A stretch of 64,000 nucleotides of DNA from Lumbricus rubellus (GCA_945859605.1 OX243822.1:10266739-10330738); one strand, 5' to 3'; numbered from the stretch's first letter, positions 10,401-23,149 are shown. The notes: generated by a model from the letters alone, not told the origin. Made by a program: numbers and translations.

Positions 10401-11420
10401 AATAGTATTTAGTTTCATGCCACTAAATAAATTAACTGTAAAGATATATAATTATCATATATTATGTGATGTTGATGAAATCGTACTGTTCTATTTGTGT
10501 TTGCATATTTTTAATCGGCTATTGTTTGATCTTCTTCGTGTAGACAAACAAGTATTTTGTTCAAGAACATAGCGATCTTTGCTGAGCCAAATCTTTGAGT
10601 CATTCATAGTCTGGACTGGAGTTATAATGTGCCATTGCTTGCCTTCTGTATTAGACACCGGCAAAATAGAAGTTACTAATTACAATTTACAATATTGTGT
10701 AATGTCTCTTCTCCTGTGTTTCAATTCCAGAAGGCAAAGTTGAGGAGTATCAGCCTTAAACAATAATTGAAAATCAAAGTAACTGTGTGGCGTGTTTCCT
10801 TTAATTCGGTGTAGTTTGTTCTGGCTTCTAGCCTTGCATCAGCTGCATTGGTCTAGCATTTGGGATACCAAGTCCTTGCTCTGGAGTAATAATACTTGCA
10901 CCACTTCGCTTGCATATCTAATAATAACAATTATAAAAAGGCCATAGGAAGACCGTCATGAAGTATGAAACCTGGGCTAATATATAATTCTGTCTGGTTT
11001 TTTATTAATTTATCTCAGGTCATGAATGTGGAACATAATGACTATTTCTCTATTTCTCCTGCACATTGCGAAATGTATGGTTAGGCTATTTTAGTCGCGG
11101 ATGGCACTTCACAGGCTGCTTCGGGCGCATGATGTGTTCTGCGGTAAGTAATGGCGCTATAAAATTAGCGTCGCCAGCGTATACGTGACATTTAGAGCGT
11201 CGCGGCAACGAGCGGCTTCCGGCGGGAGCGAATAAAACGCAAGGGGTGAGGAAAGATTCAAATGTAATTTATATAAGCCTATTATAACATCTGTCCTGCA
11301 GGGTTATACGGGATTCAGGCATAAAAGGACGCTGGACACAAAAAAGTCCAACGCAGAGAGAATAACAGAAGTAGTAGGCCTATTATAGAAGAGGTAATCA
11401 TTACCAGAGTCAGATAGACA
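10400..11420. other. Downstream intergenic, no gene recognised
   Basis: AT-rich DNA with a small GC-rich patch (about 11160-11240). No repeat or ORF of note. Confidence 0.5.
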
Positions 11421-11612
11421 CGGGGCTTTTTTAACGTGCAGTTTTACACAAAATGTGCAGTTCTAAATGGATTTGTGCAGTTGCAGAAGCACTTTTGTAC
11501 AGTTAAAACTAGCAAAACGGTCATTGTCCTCCATTTTTGGAGTAATTTACCACAGAGGATGGGAAAGGAAAGAAGGGGTTGTGCAGTTCTAAATATAAAA
11601 ACAACAGTCCTG
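11421..11612 (+). mobile_element. hAT-type MITE, copy 1 (192 bp)
   Basis: Termini cggggcttttttaacgtgca / aaacaacagtcctg are short inverted repeats. The 8-bp target duplication GATAGACA is perfect (11413-11420 and 11613-11620). Other copies: 39727-39919, 41595-41786, 54722-54903. No coding capacity. Confidence 0.85.
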
Positions 11613-11994
11613 GATAGACAGAGACATAGAGAGTGATAGACAGCGACAGAGTCAGACCATGAACGATATATTAGAAGAGAGACAGCTAGAGAGCAACGGG
11701 CATAGAGATCCGATGATTTCACGAGTGCTATCTATGTTGCTGGTCGTGTTTTACTGTCGTGTTTTACTGTCGTGTTTTACGTCGGTTTGCAGATTGCATT
11801 TGCAATATACCTTCTACGCCAGTAACACCACTCCACATCGGATGTTGGCGACATTGGCTGATAGAGGCTGAGTCACGTGACGGTGGAGTCAACTGATGCA
11901 CTGGTTTTTGCATTGGACAGCTGCTGACATTTTTCGGGCGAATTAAAGTCGAGAACGTCTGCCTGTTTATGGGCACTCATTCCATGTAGAACTT

Positions 11995-12310
11995 GCCACT
12001 CCCTCCCTCTCCGATCCCTCATTCGCCCTTCCCTCATTCTCCTATCTTGTCCACTCCATATCCTCTACCTATCTCTTTCCCATCTTCTCCTCTCTCTTCT
12101 CCTCCTTCCTCTTCTCTTCATCTCCTTATCCCTCCTCTCCTTCATTCTCCTAGCCTCTCTATCCCTTCTTTTGCCTCTCTATTCCCTCCATCCCCTCACC
12201 CTTCATCTCCACTCCTTGCCCGCATTCTCCACTCTTCCCCTTCTCTTCTCTTCTCTACCTCCATATTCCATCCCTCCGTCTCTTCCCACTTCGCCTCCCC
12301 TCCAAGCCAT
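11995..12310. repeat. Polypyrimidine (CT-rich) tract
   Basis: About 315 bp of degenerate ccctcc/ttctcct. Its ORFs (P/S/L-rich) are low-complexity artefacts. Confidence 0.85.
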
Positions 12311-12367
12311 CGTTCCCAGAAGACACGCCATTCAGTCGCTAATGGCAGAGGGCGACTATTGCAGGAT

Positions 12368-12545
12368 GCTTATAAGGGCACACAGGTTACGAGGAGTGGA
12401 ACAGCACGCAGACAGATAGACAGGCAGGCAGGTATACAGACAGACAAAAGGCTACAAACACATGGGCATTCAGAGAAAAGTACAAACAGGTATACATACA
12501 GACTGAAAGGCATAATTATAGACTGGGAAGTAGGAGGAGAGACGC
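12368..12545 (+). repeat. About 180-bp duplicated block, copy 1
   Basis: Begins gcttataagggcacacagg and ends tagactgggaagtaggagga. A second diverged copy lies at 13354-13532, so the intervening (CAGA)n field sits between direct repeats. Confidence 0.75.
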
Positions 12546-12813
12546 AATAGAGAAATGGAGCTGCATGCACAGACGGGATAACATTCAAACGGAACATGCA
12601 CACAGACGGGCAGGTAGACAGACAATCGCATGTTGCCAGAAATACATAGAAAGACGATGAACGACAGGCTGGGTACAAAAGAAGACAGACACGCAGACAG
12701 ACAGATAGACAGACAGAAAGAGAGACAGACGTGTGCACGTGATGGATGAACGGACGAACAGAAGGAAAAGATCAAGAAGAAATGAAGAGACTAGCGTAAA
12801 CAGACAGACAGGC

Positions 12814-12845
<32 letters not shown>

Positions 12846-12883
12846 TGACAATGCGCACAAAACAAGACAAGACTCGACGCAAC

Positions 12884-12936
<53 letters not shown>

Positions 12937-12990
12937 TAGACAGACAGACAGAGAGACAAAGAGACAGACAGACAGACAGACATATGTAAA
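12546..12990. repeat. (CAGA)n microsatellite field
   Basis: Degenerate then purer gacagacagaca arrays (best at 12890-12945 and 12960-12982). The opposing ORFs in all frames are low-complexity translations. Confidence 0.95.
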
Positions 12991-13353
12991 TGGGAAAGAG
13001 AGTGCTGTGGCTAATGTTTTTCCCAATGAATGCATAGAGGAAAAAAGCATTGTGGGGGAGGGTTGTGGTTGACGGTGCCATGAGAAGGCACAGATGTCAG
13101 CACCGTTTAAGAATTTATAACATCGGATGCAGACGGAAATAGCGACTGAATCCGGTGAAAAAAGATGGACGGACTCATCCGGGCATTTTCTCGGTTGACC
13201 AAAATCAAAGGCGGATAGATCGATCAGCTTGCTCTGTTATAACATGGCCTACGTCAACGCACATTAGCCACAATCACTCTCCCGTCTATGTCACTGTCTG
13301 TCAGCTCTCTTTCCTTACTCTGTGTGCATGTCTGTCTGTCTGTCTGTCTGTCT

Positions 13354-13532
13354 GCTTATAAGGGCACACGGGGCACAAAGAGCAGAACAGCACGCCGACA
13401 GATAGACACGCAGACAGGTATACAGCCAGACAAGGGGCGAAAGCACATGGACATTGAGAGAAAAGTACAGATACATACAGACTGAATGGCATAATTATAG
13501 TTATAGACTGGGAAGTAGGAGGAGAGAGACGT
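13354..13532 (+). repeat. About 180-bp duplicated block, copy 2
   Basis: Shares gcttataagggcacac, cagacaggtatacag, gagagaaaagtacag and ctgggaagtaggaggagag with 12368-12545. Preceded by a short (TCTG)n run at 13330-13354. Confidence 0.75.
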
Positions 13533-13690
13533 GGTCTGTCTGCCTGTTTGTCTGTATCTATGTATGTCATAATGTCTAAGGAATCGCTGTTAGATTAATA
13601 ATAGATGCGGAACCTTATGTTACTTTGGGTCTGCCCGTTGTAGGCTACACCACTGTACATGAGTGTCAAACTGTTTGCTTGCAGGTAGAC

Positions 13691-14526
13691 CAGGGGTGTC
13701 AAACCTTTTTGAGTGGCGGGCCAGAATGAACATCTTCCAACAAGTGGCGGGCCAGGGTGTCGAAACTCGTGAGAAAAATTGGGTATAGTGATTTGAGAGG
13801 GAGCTCCAGGCTTGGTCAGCCAATTCCCATAAAATGTTTGTATAAGTAAATCTCAAATGGTGCAATTTTTAGCATACAAAACAGCCAAATAGGGAGGCTT
13901 ATAAAATCTTAATTTTGATTTTCATTATCAGTCGTGGACATGACATAGAACTCGTAAAGCTTTTGGTCTAAACCTAAGGTAATTAAATCTAGTTATTGTC
14001 ATAAAATAAATGGCTCACAGTCTACCAGTAAGCTTGCAATAAAAAAATTATCACTTTAAGTTTAAGTCTTGTAGGCCTATCCCTTCACAACGCTATCGTT
14101 TTCCTCACAAATTAAACATGGGCCTACTGGATAACTGTTGTATTCACCAAAGAAATACATATCCATCCAAATATCGCGAAAAGGTCTTGATTTAATGTCC
14201 TCTTTCGTTTCTTATTAAATTTTGACAACATTTTAAATATTATAACTGTTTCGTAACTTTCATAATTTTGTCAACCAACCGGAAACCACAGAAGGCACAG
14301 ATTATGACAGATACACACAGTCTACAAAGAGCTGTGCGAGTGTGCGTCTGAGCAAAAGTGACGTCATTAAGAAAAAAAACTTCCATGTATTTGGCGCTGA
14401 CCGTAAAATATCAAAATTTGAACTTTTATTCTCAAATTTTGTAATCTTTAGGAAAGGCTCCGCGGGCCAGAAAAAAATCGTCGGCGGGCCAGAAATGGCC
14501 CGCGGGCCAGCTCTTTGACATCCCTG
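13691..14526. mobile_element. hAT-type non-autonomous transposon, 836 bp
   Basis: Ends caggggtgtcaaacc and ggctttgacatccctg-like (ctctttgacatccctg) are inverted; GC-rich subterminal gcgggccag motifs repeat near both ends. The 8-bp target duplication AGGTAGAC is perfect (13683-13690 and 14527-14534). No transposase ORF. The CAGGGGTGTCAAA terminus is a common hAT end. Confidence 0.88.
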
Positions 14527-14834
14527 AGGTAGACCAATCAAAAGTTCAGATTTAAGCAATTCCTGTTGCAAATTGCAATATAAACCATCGTCCTTACTCC
14601 AATCCAGTCAATCGCAACTGCCTCTATAAGAACTTCTAGTAGGTGACTAGGTGTTTTGGAAACTGTTTGCGTTGACACGGGACTCAGTGCGATTTATACG
14701 CTCTTAAAGGCTCTTTCGCAATAGATAAGGTAATGGTCATACGGCGAGATAACATAGGAGGTTCTGACAGGAAGATCGAGGACCACACGTCGCTGACCAC
14801 TAACCGAGACTCAATGACTCTTCTTATTCCACTG

Positions 14835-14870
14835 CTGCTGCTGCTGCTGATGATGATAATGATGAGTGTT
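14835..14870. repeat. Short CTG/GAT triplet run
   Basis: ctgctgctgctgctgatgatgataatgatga. The neighbouring 14535-14830 shows no gene. Confidence 0.8.
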
Positions 14871-14952
14871 CATCTGTTGAAACTGGACCGCGTAGTTGGC
14901 GCCAGTTACGCAAACACTACAACACAAAAAGACGTAGGGTGAAGAACAGAAA

Positions 14953-15830
14953 GGTGGGATGGATGGGTGGGTGGATGCATAAATGAATGGATGAATCATG
15001 GGTGGATGGATGGATGAATTGATGGATGCATAAATGAATGGATGGATCATGGATGGATGGATGAATGGATTGATGGATTGATGGAAGGATAGATGGATAG
15101 ACAGATGGATAGATGGATATATGGATGAGTGGGCGAGTGAATGGATGGATGGATGGATGAATGGATGAATGGATGGGTGGGTGGATGGATGAATGGATGG
15201 ATGAATGGATGGATGAATGAATGGATGGATGGATGAATGGATGGATGAATGGATGGGTGGATGGATGGATGGATGAATGGATGGATGAATGGATGGATGA
15301 ATGGATGGATGAATGGATGGATGAATGAGTGGATGGATAAATGGATGGATGGGTGGATGGATGAATGGATGGATGAATGGATGGGTGGGCGGATGGATGA
15401 ATGGATGGATGGGTGGATGGATGAATGGATGGATGAATGGATGGATAGATCTATGGATGGATCATGGATGAATGGATGGATAGATGTATCATGGAATGAA
15501 GTTCATGGATAGATAGATGGATGGATAGATGGATGGGGTGGGTGGGATGGCAGGACGGAATAGTGGGATGATGGGCGGGTGAATGAGTGGGTAGATGGAT
15601 AGGTGGATAGATGGATGGATAGAAGGTGGATGGATGGATATAGGTGGCTATATGGAAGGATGGATGGATTGGTGACTGTGATGGACGGATGGACTAACTG
15701 ATGGATGAATAAATATATGATTGAATGGATGGCTGAATCGATTGATTGATCGATGTATGGACAGTGATGGACTGTTAACAGACGGATGGATAGGCGGATG
15801 GAGGGATGGACAGACGGACTGACGTAAACA
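14953..15830. repeat. (GGAT)n tetranucleotide array, about 880 bp
   Basis: Nearly continuous tggatggatgaatgga units with GAAT, GGGT and GATA variants. The frame-wide ORFs (MDGW repeats and IHPS repeats) are translations of the array. Confidence 0.97.
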
Positions 15831-15998
15831 GAACAGTTGTGGTCGCCGTTCCAACATACTGGTAGACTTCCCGCTGTCAATGTCATAAATATTTCAACTT
15901 GATTGATCAAAGACATCTTAGATCACTTCAGTGACCAGTTGGCGCTGTCTCCACAGGTCATTGCTCTCTGTCTTTCGATCTAAATCTCCCCTCTTTGT

Positions 15999-16322
15999 CA
16001 GAGGCGGATACAGAAACTTCGGACGGGGGGGGGGGCAAAAATTAATGGCCTTGGATGAGGACAATTTTTTCGTATCCGCCAGAAAAGTTGATGACCCTTT
16101 TCTTTTTTAGTGATCTGGTCGAAATTTCTGGAAAAGTATACCATCTTGTCCGCCAAAAGAGTTGATGACTTTTTTTTAGTCGTCCAGTCCAAATATCATC
16201 AAAATATACCATTGGTCCATTATACATTGTTCGAAAGCTTCTTGAACCCAAATGGGGGGGCCACGATACATGGAAAGTTCTAAATGGGGGCATGGCCGGA
16301 TTGCCCCCTGGACCCGCCCTTG
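15999..16322. mobile_element. hAT-type MITE, 324 bp
   Basis: Ends cagaggcggatacag / ctggacccgcccttg are imperfect inverted repeats. The 8-bp target duplication CTCTTTGT is perfect (15991-15998 and 16323-16330). Internal repeated agttgatgac blocks; no ORF of note. Confidence 0.82.
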
Positions 16323-16329
16323 CTCTTTG

Positions 16330-17500
16330 TCACCCCGATGTAAACAATACATATCTATCACTGAACTGTCGGAATATCGTGACCTATTATGCCCTAAAAA
16401 TTCTAAGACTTGCTAAGTAGTATCGATGATTTTCTTATCTTTGCTCATCAGAGTCAAAGAATTGCGGCTCTTCAGGACTTCTATTGTAGTGCGGTACTTC
16501 TGTTGGACCGAAACGTTTATCGGCTTCTTACGAGATAATCTTTTCGCTTTCAATGCACTCTTGCCACTTCTGTGAAGTTCTTTTGCCACTATGGCTGCGT
16601 AGCACTCAGCTTGAGTCTACAAATAGAAGTTGGAGTTAGAGAGAGCGATAAGTTACTAGGCTATATAAGAATTGTAGAAAGATAACTGGAGGTGTCAGCT
16701 TTTGATCCACATGGAGTACGGGTGTGCAAAGATGACTTTGTCCAATGTCCATGTATGGGGTCGTAAGAAAGACTAGGGGTATCAAACCGCTCTACCCTTG
16801 TCGGCAGTTCTCACTCAGGATCCCTCACGGTTGTCAGGAGTGGAATGAAGAGAGAATTCGTTGTGCCGAGTCACTTCTGAGTCTCTTTTATGTCAGTTAG
16901 AAAGAGTGATTTCTTGCTCAAATTTATGTGATTGATTGATTGATTGGTGGTTTAATAAAATTAATAAGTTCGATGCCGTATGATAGTTATCCCATAATAA
17001 TAATATTATTTCTTTAGACCTAATGTATTGAAGTGAATTGCGTTGTATTGAAATGCGTTTAATCATTAATAAAGCGCCTCAAATAGGGTGAACCGTTCAG
17101 AGTCTCTCTCAGTGCGCTAGGTCCCTCGAGAAAAATCAGGTTTTGAGAAGAGAGGAGGAAGAAGAGAGACGCCAGACAGTTTATTGCATAGTGAGCAGAA
17201 GGAGAAACAGGATTCCAAAGAGAAGGACCAATTGAGGCAAATGATCGAGACTAAGCCATGGCCGTTCTAGAGCGTTGAACCAAATGAGAGGTCAATTCTG
17301 TCGGTCGAACAAGATTTACGATGGGTGCATGAAAGCTGAGTGATGACGAAATAAAATTATGACATCAGCCAGAAATTTGGGGCTGGACCCCGTTGAGCCT
17401 TGAGGATCAGAGTGGTGTACGTGGGTGCGTACGTGCGTTTGTGTTATTATCTTAAAAGGACAATAATAATTTATTACATTTATTATATTAATATATATAC
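16330..17500. other. Intergenic, one dispersed repeat
   Basis: No gene recognised. The block 16690-16860 shares tatggggt.gtaagaaagact and the gttctcactc region with 61150-61255. tgattgattgattg at 16930. Confidence 0.45.
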
Positions 17501-17504
17501 ACAT

Positions 17505-17625
17505 CTCATATAGGATATATATACATGTATATACACGTTATATAAATATACATATATATATATATATATATGTGTGCGTGTGTGTGTGTGTGTGTGCGTG
17601 TGTGTGTGTGTGACTGTGTGTGTGT
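17505..17625. repeat. (TA)n-(TG)n microsatellite
   Basis: (AT)n at 17549-17571 passes into (TG)n to 17625; potential Z-DNA-forming alternation. Confidence 0.9.
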
Positions 17626-17784
17626 GGCCAGTTTATTCCAGTGCATTTCTCATTTCTTGTACGTGGATGTTTCCATTTAATTAGAACACTTTTATTCGGC
17701 GCAGGCTTATTCTTGTCGGATTACGGTAAACCGGCTGCGCATTGATTAGTGAGCGGTCGATTCCGCTCTAATTTTTCCTATTAT

Positions 17785-18425
17785 CATCGTCGTCGTTGTC
17801 GTCGTCGTCGTCGTAATCATGGTCGCCCTCATCGCCCGTGTTGCTGTTGAGGCCTATGATGATAATGAAGCCTACTCTTCCTCTCTTTTCTTTGTCTTGC
17901 TGGATTCCAATTTCTTCTCTTTCTTCTCTCCAGACCTTCATCTCATTTTCTTCCCTTTTCTTCCTCTTTTTCCTGTCTTCTCGTTTTCTGCTCTAAGTTT
18001 CCCGCGTTTTTTGTACTGATTCTTGTTTTGCAACCCTGCACATCATTCTCCATGTCCTGCTCGTTGTGGCTTTTTCTTGATCCCCTGTTCTTCTTCTTGT
18101 TTTTCCAGGAATCTTCCTTCTCTTCTTCTTGATATCTCTGTTATTCTTCTTGTTCTTCCAGGAATCTTCCTGCTCTTATTCTTGTTATTCCTGCTCTTCC
18201 TCTTGTTCTCATTCTTCTTCTTGGTCTGATTGCCCTTGTTGTCTTTGTTCTGTTCTTCGTCTTTTTCTCCTGATTAACTTCTTCTTCGATTTATTGGTCG
18301 TGTCACTGTTGCTGCTCTTGCTGTTGTCATTCTTTTCTTCATCATCTTCATCGTTTTCTCCTTATACTCCTTCTTTCTTCTCATGCTTTATGTTTATCCT
18401 GTTACTTTCAGTTATGTTCTAATTA
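17785..18425. repeat. (TCG)n then CT-rich tract
   Basis: cgtcgtcgtcgtcg at 17788-17815, then about 550 bp of degenerate TTCTTCT. ORFs rich in F/L/S are artefacts. Confidence 0.85.
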
Positions 18426-18596
18426 ATTAATTAAGTAGGGCCTACTAATACTAACTTGCGTTATATAAATATTCATGGAGCTAAGGGTCAGAACTGTATA
18501 AGCTGTTAGCTTTTTCTGATTCCTTTTGCACTCTGTTTAGTGACTCATGTTTACTCTGTTTGACTTGTATATGTGCAATAAATAAACAAATCAAAT

Positions 18597-19296
18597 GCTG
18601 TTACTCCCGATGACCTACATCAACGTTTGACCTTCAACAATAAGCAATCATTTCTCCGCTTCGTCCCTCTCCTCTTAGTCTTTGTCCTCCTCGTCCTCTT
18701 CCCCTCCTCTTCGTCCTTCTCCTCTTCGTCCTTGTCCTCCTCGTCCTCTTCGCCTCCTCCTCGTCCTCGTCTTCCTCTTCGTCCTCCTCCTCTTTGTCCT
18801 CCTCCTCGTCTTCGTCCTCGTCCTCCTCTTCGTCCTCCTCCTCTTCGTCCTCCTCCTCCTAATCGTCTTTGTCCTCCTCCTCCTCCTCTTCTTCCTCCTC
18901 CTCTTCGTCCTACTCCTCCTACTCGTCTTTGTCCTCGTCCTCGTCCTCCTCCATCTCTTCCTCCCCTCTTCTTCTCCGCTTTCAGCGTTCGTCAATAAGC
19001 TCGTGCCTTGAGCAATGTTTTTGCATTGCGTTTTCCAGTTTACCATTAGATTTGCATTCTCTGAATTCATCGCATTCTTTTGCAATAAATTCTGGTTGGC
19101 TGTTAGTATTAATTTTGAGTTATCGTGATCATCACCCCATTTTTCACTTCGCGACAGCGCATTGATAACATAAAAAATGCGTTGCATTAGGCCTACAATG
19201 ATATATGACACAGGTGAAGTGCGCTATAGAAGTTATAGAAAATGATTGCTTATTGTTGAAGGTCAAACGTTGATGTAGGTCATCGGGTGTAACAGC
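18597..19296. mobile_element. 700-bp foldback with 57-bp inverted arms
   Basis: Arms 18597-18653 and 19240-19296 are inverted copies with 56/57 identity (outer end gctgttac, inner end aagcaatcattt). The interior is a CCT/CGTCCT tract (about 18660-18970) plus about 270 bp of unique sequence. caataaa lies outside both arms. No transposase. Confidence 0.8.
18660..18970. repeat. CCT/CGTCCT-rich polypyrimidine tract
   Basis: Degenerate cctcctcgtcctcttcgtcc units. R/T-rich and P/R-rich ORFs on either strand are artefacts. Confidence 0.9.
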
Positions 19297-20020
19297 AATA
19301 AATTCTGGAATCTTCTCAGTTCTGTGTTGAACATGGACAAGTGACTGTTATTTTGAGAGGGGATCAGTGCAGACAAAGGAACATAAAGCTAGCACTGGAC
19401 TTTCCCATAGGAAGGACACTTTAGGACTGATAGTGATAGCAAGAAACTGACAGAAAGAGACACATAGAAACATAACGACAAAGAACACAGAAGCAGACAT
19501 ACATATACAAGCACACTTGGAGGCATAATTGGGGCGGGGTAGATGGAATCAATGTTAGCACTCCGGCGCGAATGGTATGAGGTCAGCATGGACGAGATAT
19601 TGATTTCGGATACCGTCCCAAAGGTCGACTCAGCCTTCCATTCACTAGGTGGCGTTGGTGAAACGACCGGTGTGATGGACAGACGCCTTGCATGGCTGCC
19701 ATACAGCTAAATTCGACTACTGGGTATCTAGGTATCTACCCTTGAGCGGCATTCGATGAGTAGCTATCTGATGCCAATTATAATGAAGACGGGAGCTCTG
19801 ACAAAGGGAACAGAATAGTTCATCTCTTGGACTTCTGTACATGGCATTGGCACACCTTAACGTTAATTAATTGGCAGGTAACACTCTTAAGTGGAATTAC
19901 TCTTAACTTTCATAGCTAGCAATCCCTCCGCATGCATTCTGACATTGCCAGAAACTGGCTGACAGAACAATATATTATGCTGTGAGACAATAACTACAGC
20001 TGCATACTTCATTACAATAT
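19297..20020. other. Intergenic; partial dispersed repeat
   Basis: The block 19625-19715 (cagccttccattc, cgccttgcatggctgcca) is a diverged partial copy of the 30015/33855 repeat. Otherwise unrecognised. Confidence 0.45.
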
Positions 20021-20059
20021 AATTATTTGAGCACATACGATGCATAGAATTTCATACAG

Positions 20060-20330
20060 TTGTCGGTATAAAGATGAAATACAAGAATATCAGATCTTCA
20101 CTGTAGAACAATGAAATACGTTACAACGGAAAAGAATATCGCATCATCACTGTAGGTCTATAACGCTGCTATACATTGAAACACAATATATTTATCATTA
20201 TAGCATTGTCGTCCCCATACAATACATTGCAACACAATAGAATATCATACATTAACTGTCGCACGACATTGCAGAACAATAGAATATCACACCATAACTG
20301 TCGCACAATACTGGACGAAACAAAACAATA
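20060..20330. repeat. Degenerate tandem repeat, about 45-60 bp unit
   Basis: Units share agaatatc, a ca-rich stretch and cactgt or aactgtcgcac, for example 20245-20275 and 20280-20310, in an ACAAT-rich background. Confidence 0.55.
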
Positions 20331-21429
20331 TAAATGACTTTTTCACATCAGCACAATGTAGGACAATGCAACGCAAAACAATACATTACAACGTCACAGC
20401 AGCACACTACATCGGACTTCCTTCTAATCCAATTTCTTCCACCGATGTTCACAGCAAGCAATGACGTGGGATTTTACGTCTTAGCTTCCTCACCGCTAGA
20501 TGCCACGCCGGTCACTGCAATGTCTTCATCGGTTTCAATTGAGTTTTATATCTCACTTCCGTTTTATCTCTTCATCACCATTTTCTTTTTGTGTCTGTTC
20601 CTTGTTCCGGAATGCCACAGCTGGACACGGCTAATCGGCGTTGATGCCCATGTTGCTCGGTCTATTTACTACACCTGGATGCAACTAACTTCACACCGGT
20701 AGAAACGAAGACTTACGACGATGGTGGGTAGTCAACAGACAGACTGAGAGGTACAAAGACTGGTGGATAGACAGGTGGATGGATGGACTTATAAGCGAAC
20801 ATGTACAGCTGTTGTACATACGTCAATGGGCAAAGAAAGAAGCTGAAGAAAAAGAGCAGAGGAGACTGTATAGTCACAAATGGAGAGCAATAGAAAGCAG
20901 GCTGGCTGACATGGAGTAACACTGTAGCATTCAGAAAGACAACAGTCAGACAGCCCGCTATGGGATATACTTAATACAAGTATGGTTGGACAGATACTCA
21001 GATAAGAAAAGAAGCTGCAGCGAAACATGAATGTATTCGAACAATGTATGTTTGTATGTGGACGCGTGTGTACATGTATTTAATTTTCTATTTATGTAAG
21101 TAACATGCACACAAAGTGAAAAATATGTATACACACAATGTCACACATACAATGTACATGTATATACAAGATGATAAGACGTTCACTTACGTAAGTGAGT
21201 GTTATTTACCTATGTATCAGTCCATCAATCTATCATCATAAGAGGCGCAAAGAGATAAAGCAACAAAGAGGAGGAGAGAGAGACATATAGATGCGGACAA
21301 AAGAGATCATAGAGTTAGGTTTACCAGAGATGTCTTGATGAAGATGGAATGGTTTCAGCTACAGGCGCATCTCGTCCCATTTCTAGTTATCATCATCAAT
21401 GTCAATGATGGTCTTGGTTGCTGAATCTT

Positions 21430-21680
21430 TGATGGATGGATGGGTGATGGATGGATAGATTGATGGATGATTGGATGGATGGATGAATGAATGGATGGAT
21501 GGAAGGAAGATGGGATGGATGGATTGGTGAATCTGATTATGGGTGGATGGATGGATTGAAGGAAGGATGGATGGGTGAATTGTTTATTGGTCCGTGGATG
21601 GATGGATGGATGGAAGGGAGGACGGATGCATGGGTGGGTGGATCAATAGAGGGACGGATAGAAAAATTGAATGATTGCTG
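21430..21680. repeat. (GGAT)n array
   Basis: Degenerate gatggatggatgg. The W/G/M ORF here is an artefact. 20700-21430 holds ACAG/ATGT-rich sequence without genes. Confidence 0.9.
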
Positions 21681-22013
21681 ATTGGATTGAGAAATGGTTG
21701 GATGGATGTGGGTTTATGGGTGGTTTTGATGGATTTCTGGGTGCGTTGATTTGTGCGACTAGTCGAATACGTGAGCGTACATGTAAGTATTCCTCGTATG
21801 TAGCCCTATGTAAATTTGCAAGTAAGTGCATTGTAGGCTATGTTACGTATTATACGGGTATGTTTCGGTGCATGGTTATCTATGAATTCGTCTGTTACAC
21901 GGTGTACGTGCAACGCTGCTTGTATTCTTAATCATCTGAAATGCAAAGATATGATGGCAGCCATGCGTTGTAATTCTGCCGTTGGACTTCGCCATAGCAT
22001 CTGTTCTCGCAAG

Positions 22014-22014
<1 letters not shown>

Positions 22015-22070
<56 letters not shown>
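22015..22070. repeat. (CTG)18 triplet repeat
   Basis: About 18 uninterrupted GCT units, followed by a short catgatgatggtggtgat run. Not inside a credible ORF. Confidence 0.97.
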
Positions 22071-22071
<1 letters not shown>

Positions 22072-22184
22072 CATGATGATGGTGGTGATTCTGATGCTGA
22101 AAACGTCGGCTTCAAGTAGTCCGCGCGGACAACGCAAATAGCGACCGAATGACTCTGAAATCTTAGCCGAGAGACAGAAAGGAA

Positions 22185-22204
22185 AGATAGAGAGAGAGAC
22201 AAGC

Positions 22205-22235
<31 letters not shown>

Positions 22236-22370
22236 TAGACGGACAGGCAAACAGACAGACAGACAGAGACAGATACGAATACAGAGACGAATACAGAGAC
22301 AGACAGAGACAGAGATAAATAGACAGACAGGTAGACAGACAGATACACACACACACACACACACACACAG
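22185..22370. repeat. (ACAG)n-(AC)n microsatellite
   Basis: gacagacagacagacag, then acacacacac at 22347-22369. The next 22370-23100 shows no recognisable gene. Confidence 0.95.
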
Positions 22371-23149
22371 AGTTGCAGAAAGACAGACAGAGACCATAAT
22401 TTATCTGAGACAATCGAACACCTGGCGTTCATATCAACCAGTTCCTTCTGCTTTGACGCATCGCACAAACCACTCCACTCTGATGTTGGATCAACGGATT
22501 AAGCGGATTCGTCGCCTTTCAAATCATCCAGCCTTCCTGCCCGGATTTTCCTGTCGTCGCCTTCACATCAACAGCGGAATAGGCGCTATAGAAGCCCTTC
22601 GATGATCCGTCTGACGCTGGTTGATACAGTTCTTCGCGTCTCGAATTCTTGATCATTCAAGCTTACATTCGACTGCGCTGCAAGATATCATTCTGGATAG
22701 ATTTTGCATTTTATTCGGTGGGAAAAAACGAAATTATTTTTGTGGAAGGGAGTTTTTCTGATGCTTCGGTTAAGGATACTAGGCCTACAGTCAGGAGTCG
22801 ATGCAAGGATGGAGAGAGCTTCAGACAAAGAGGAGTAGTTTTTCCATCGGCGAATAATATAGGTTTTGTTTGTGGGAAGTCTACGCCAGGTATGATTTGA
22901 ATTTCTTGTTTAAATTGGTGTGATTTGAGTCTTGGTCTATTCTGAGATTGGATTATGTCGTCGTTGGATCGGTCATGGATTAGATTAGTCTATTGACTCT
23001 ATTCGATTCTAATCTGGATTAATAAATCCGATCCTGAACTGATGCTACCCAGACCAAACCAACCAAGGGCAAACACGTATAGTGTAATGAACATTATGTT
23101 CTATTCTTCTTCTTTCTAATGCGTTATATCATGCTGTTCTTCTTTGTAA

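Noticed and set aside
14953..15830. Long ORFs of MDGW or IHPS repeats
   Set aside because: Direct translations of the (GGAT)n array, open on both strands.
20334..20702. 122-codon ORF with a hydrophobic stretch
   Set aside because: Starts in the degenerate ACAAT tandem repeat; no family motif, splice context or second support.
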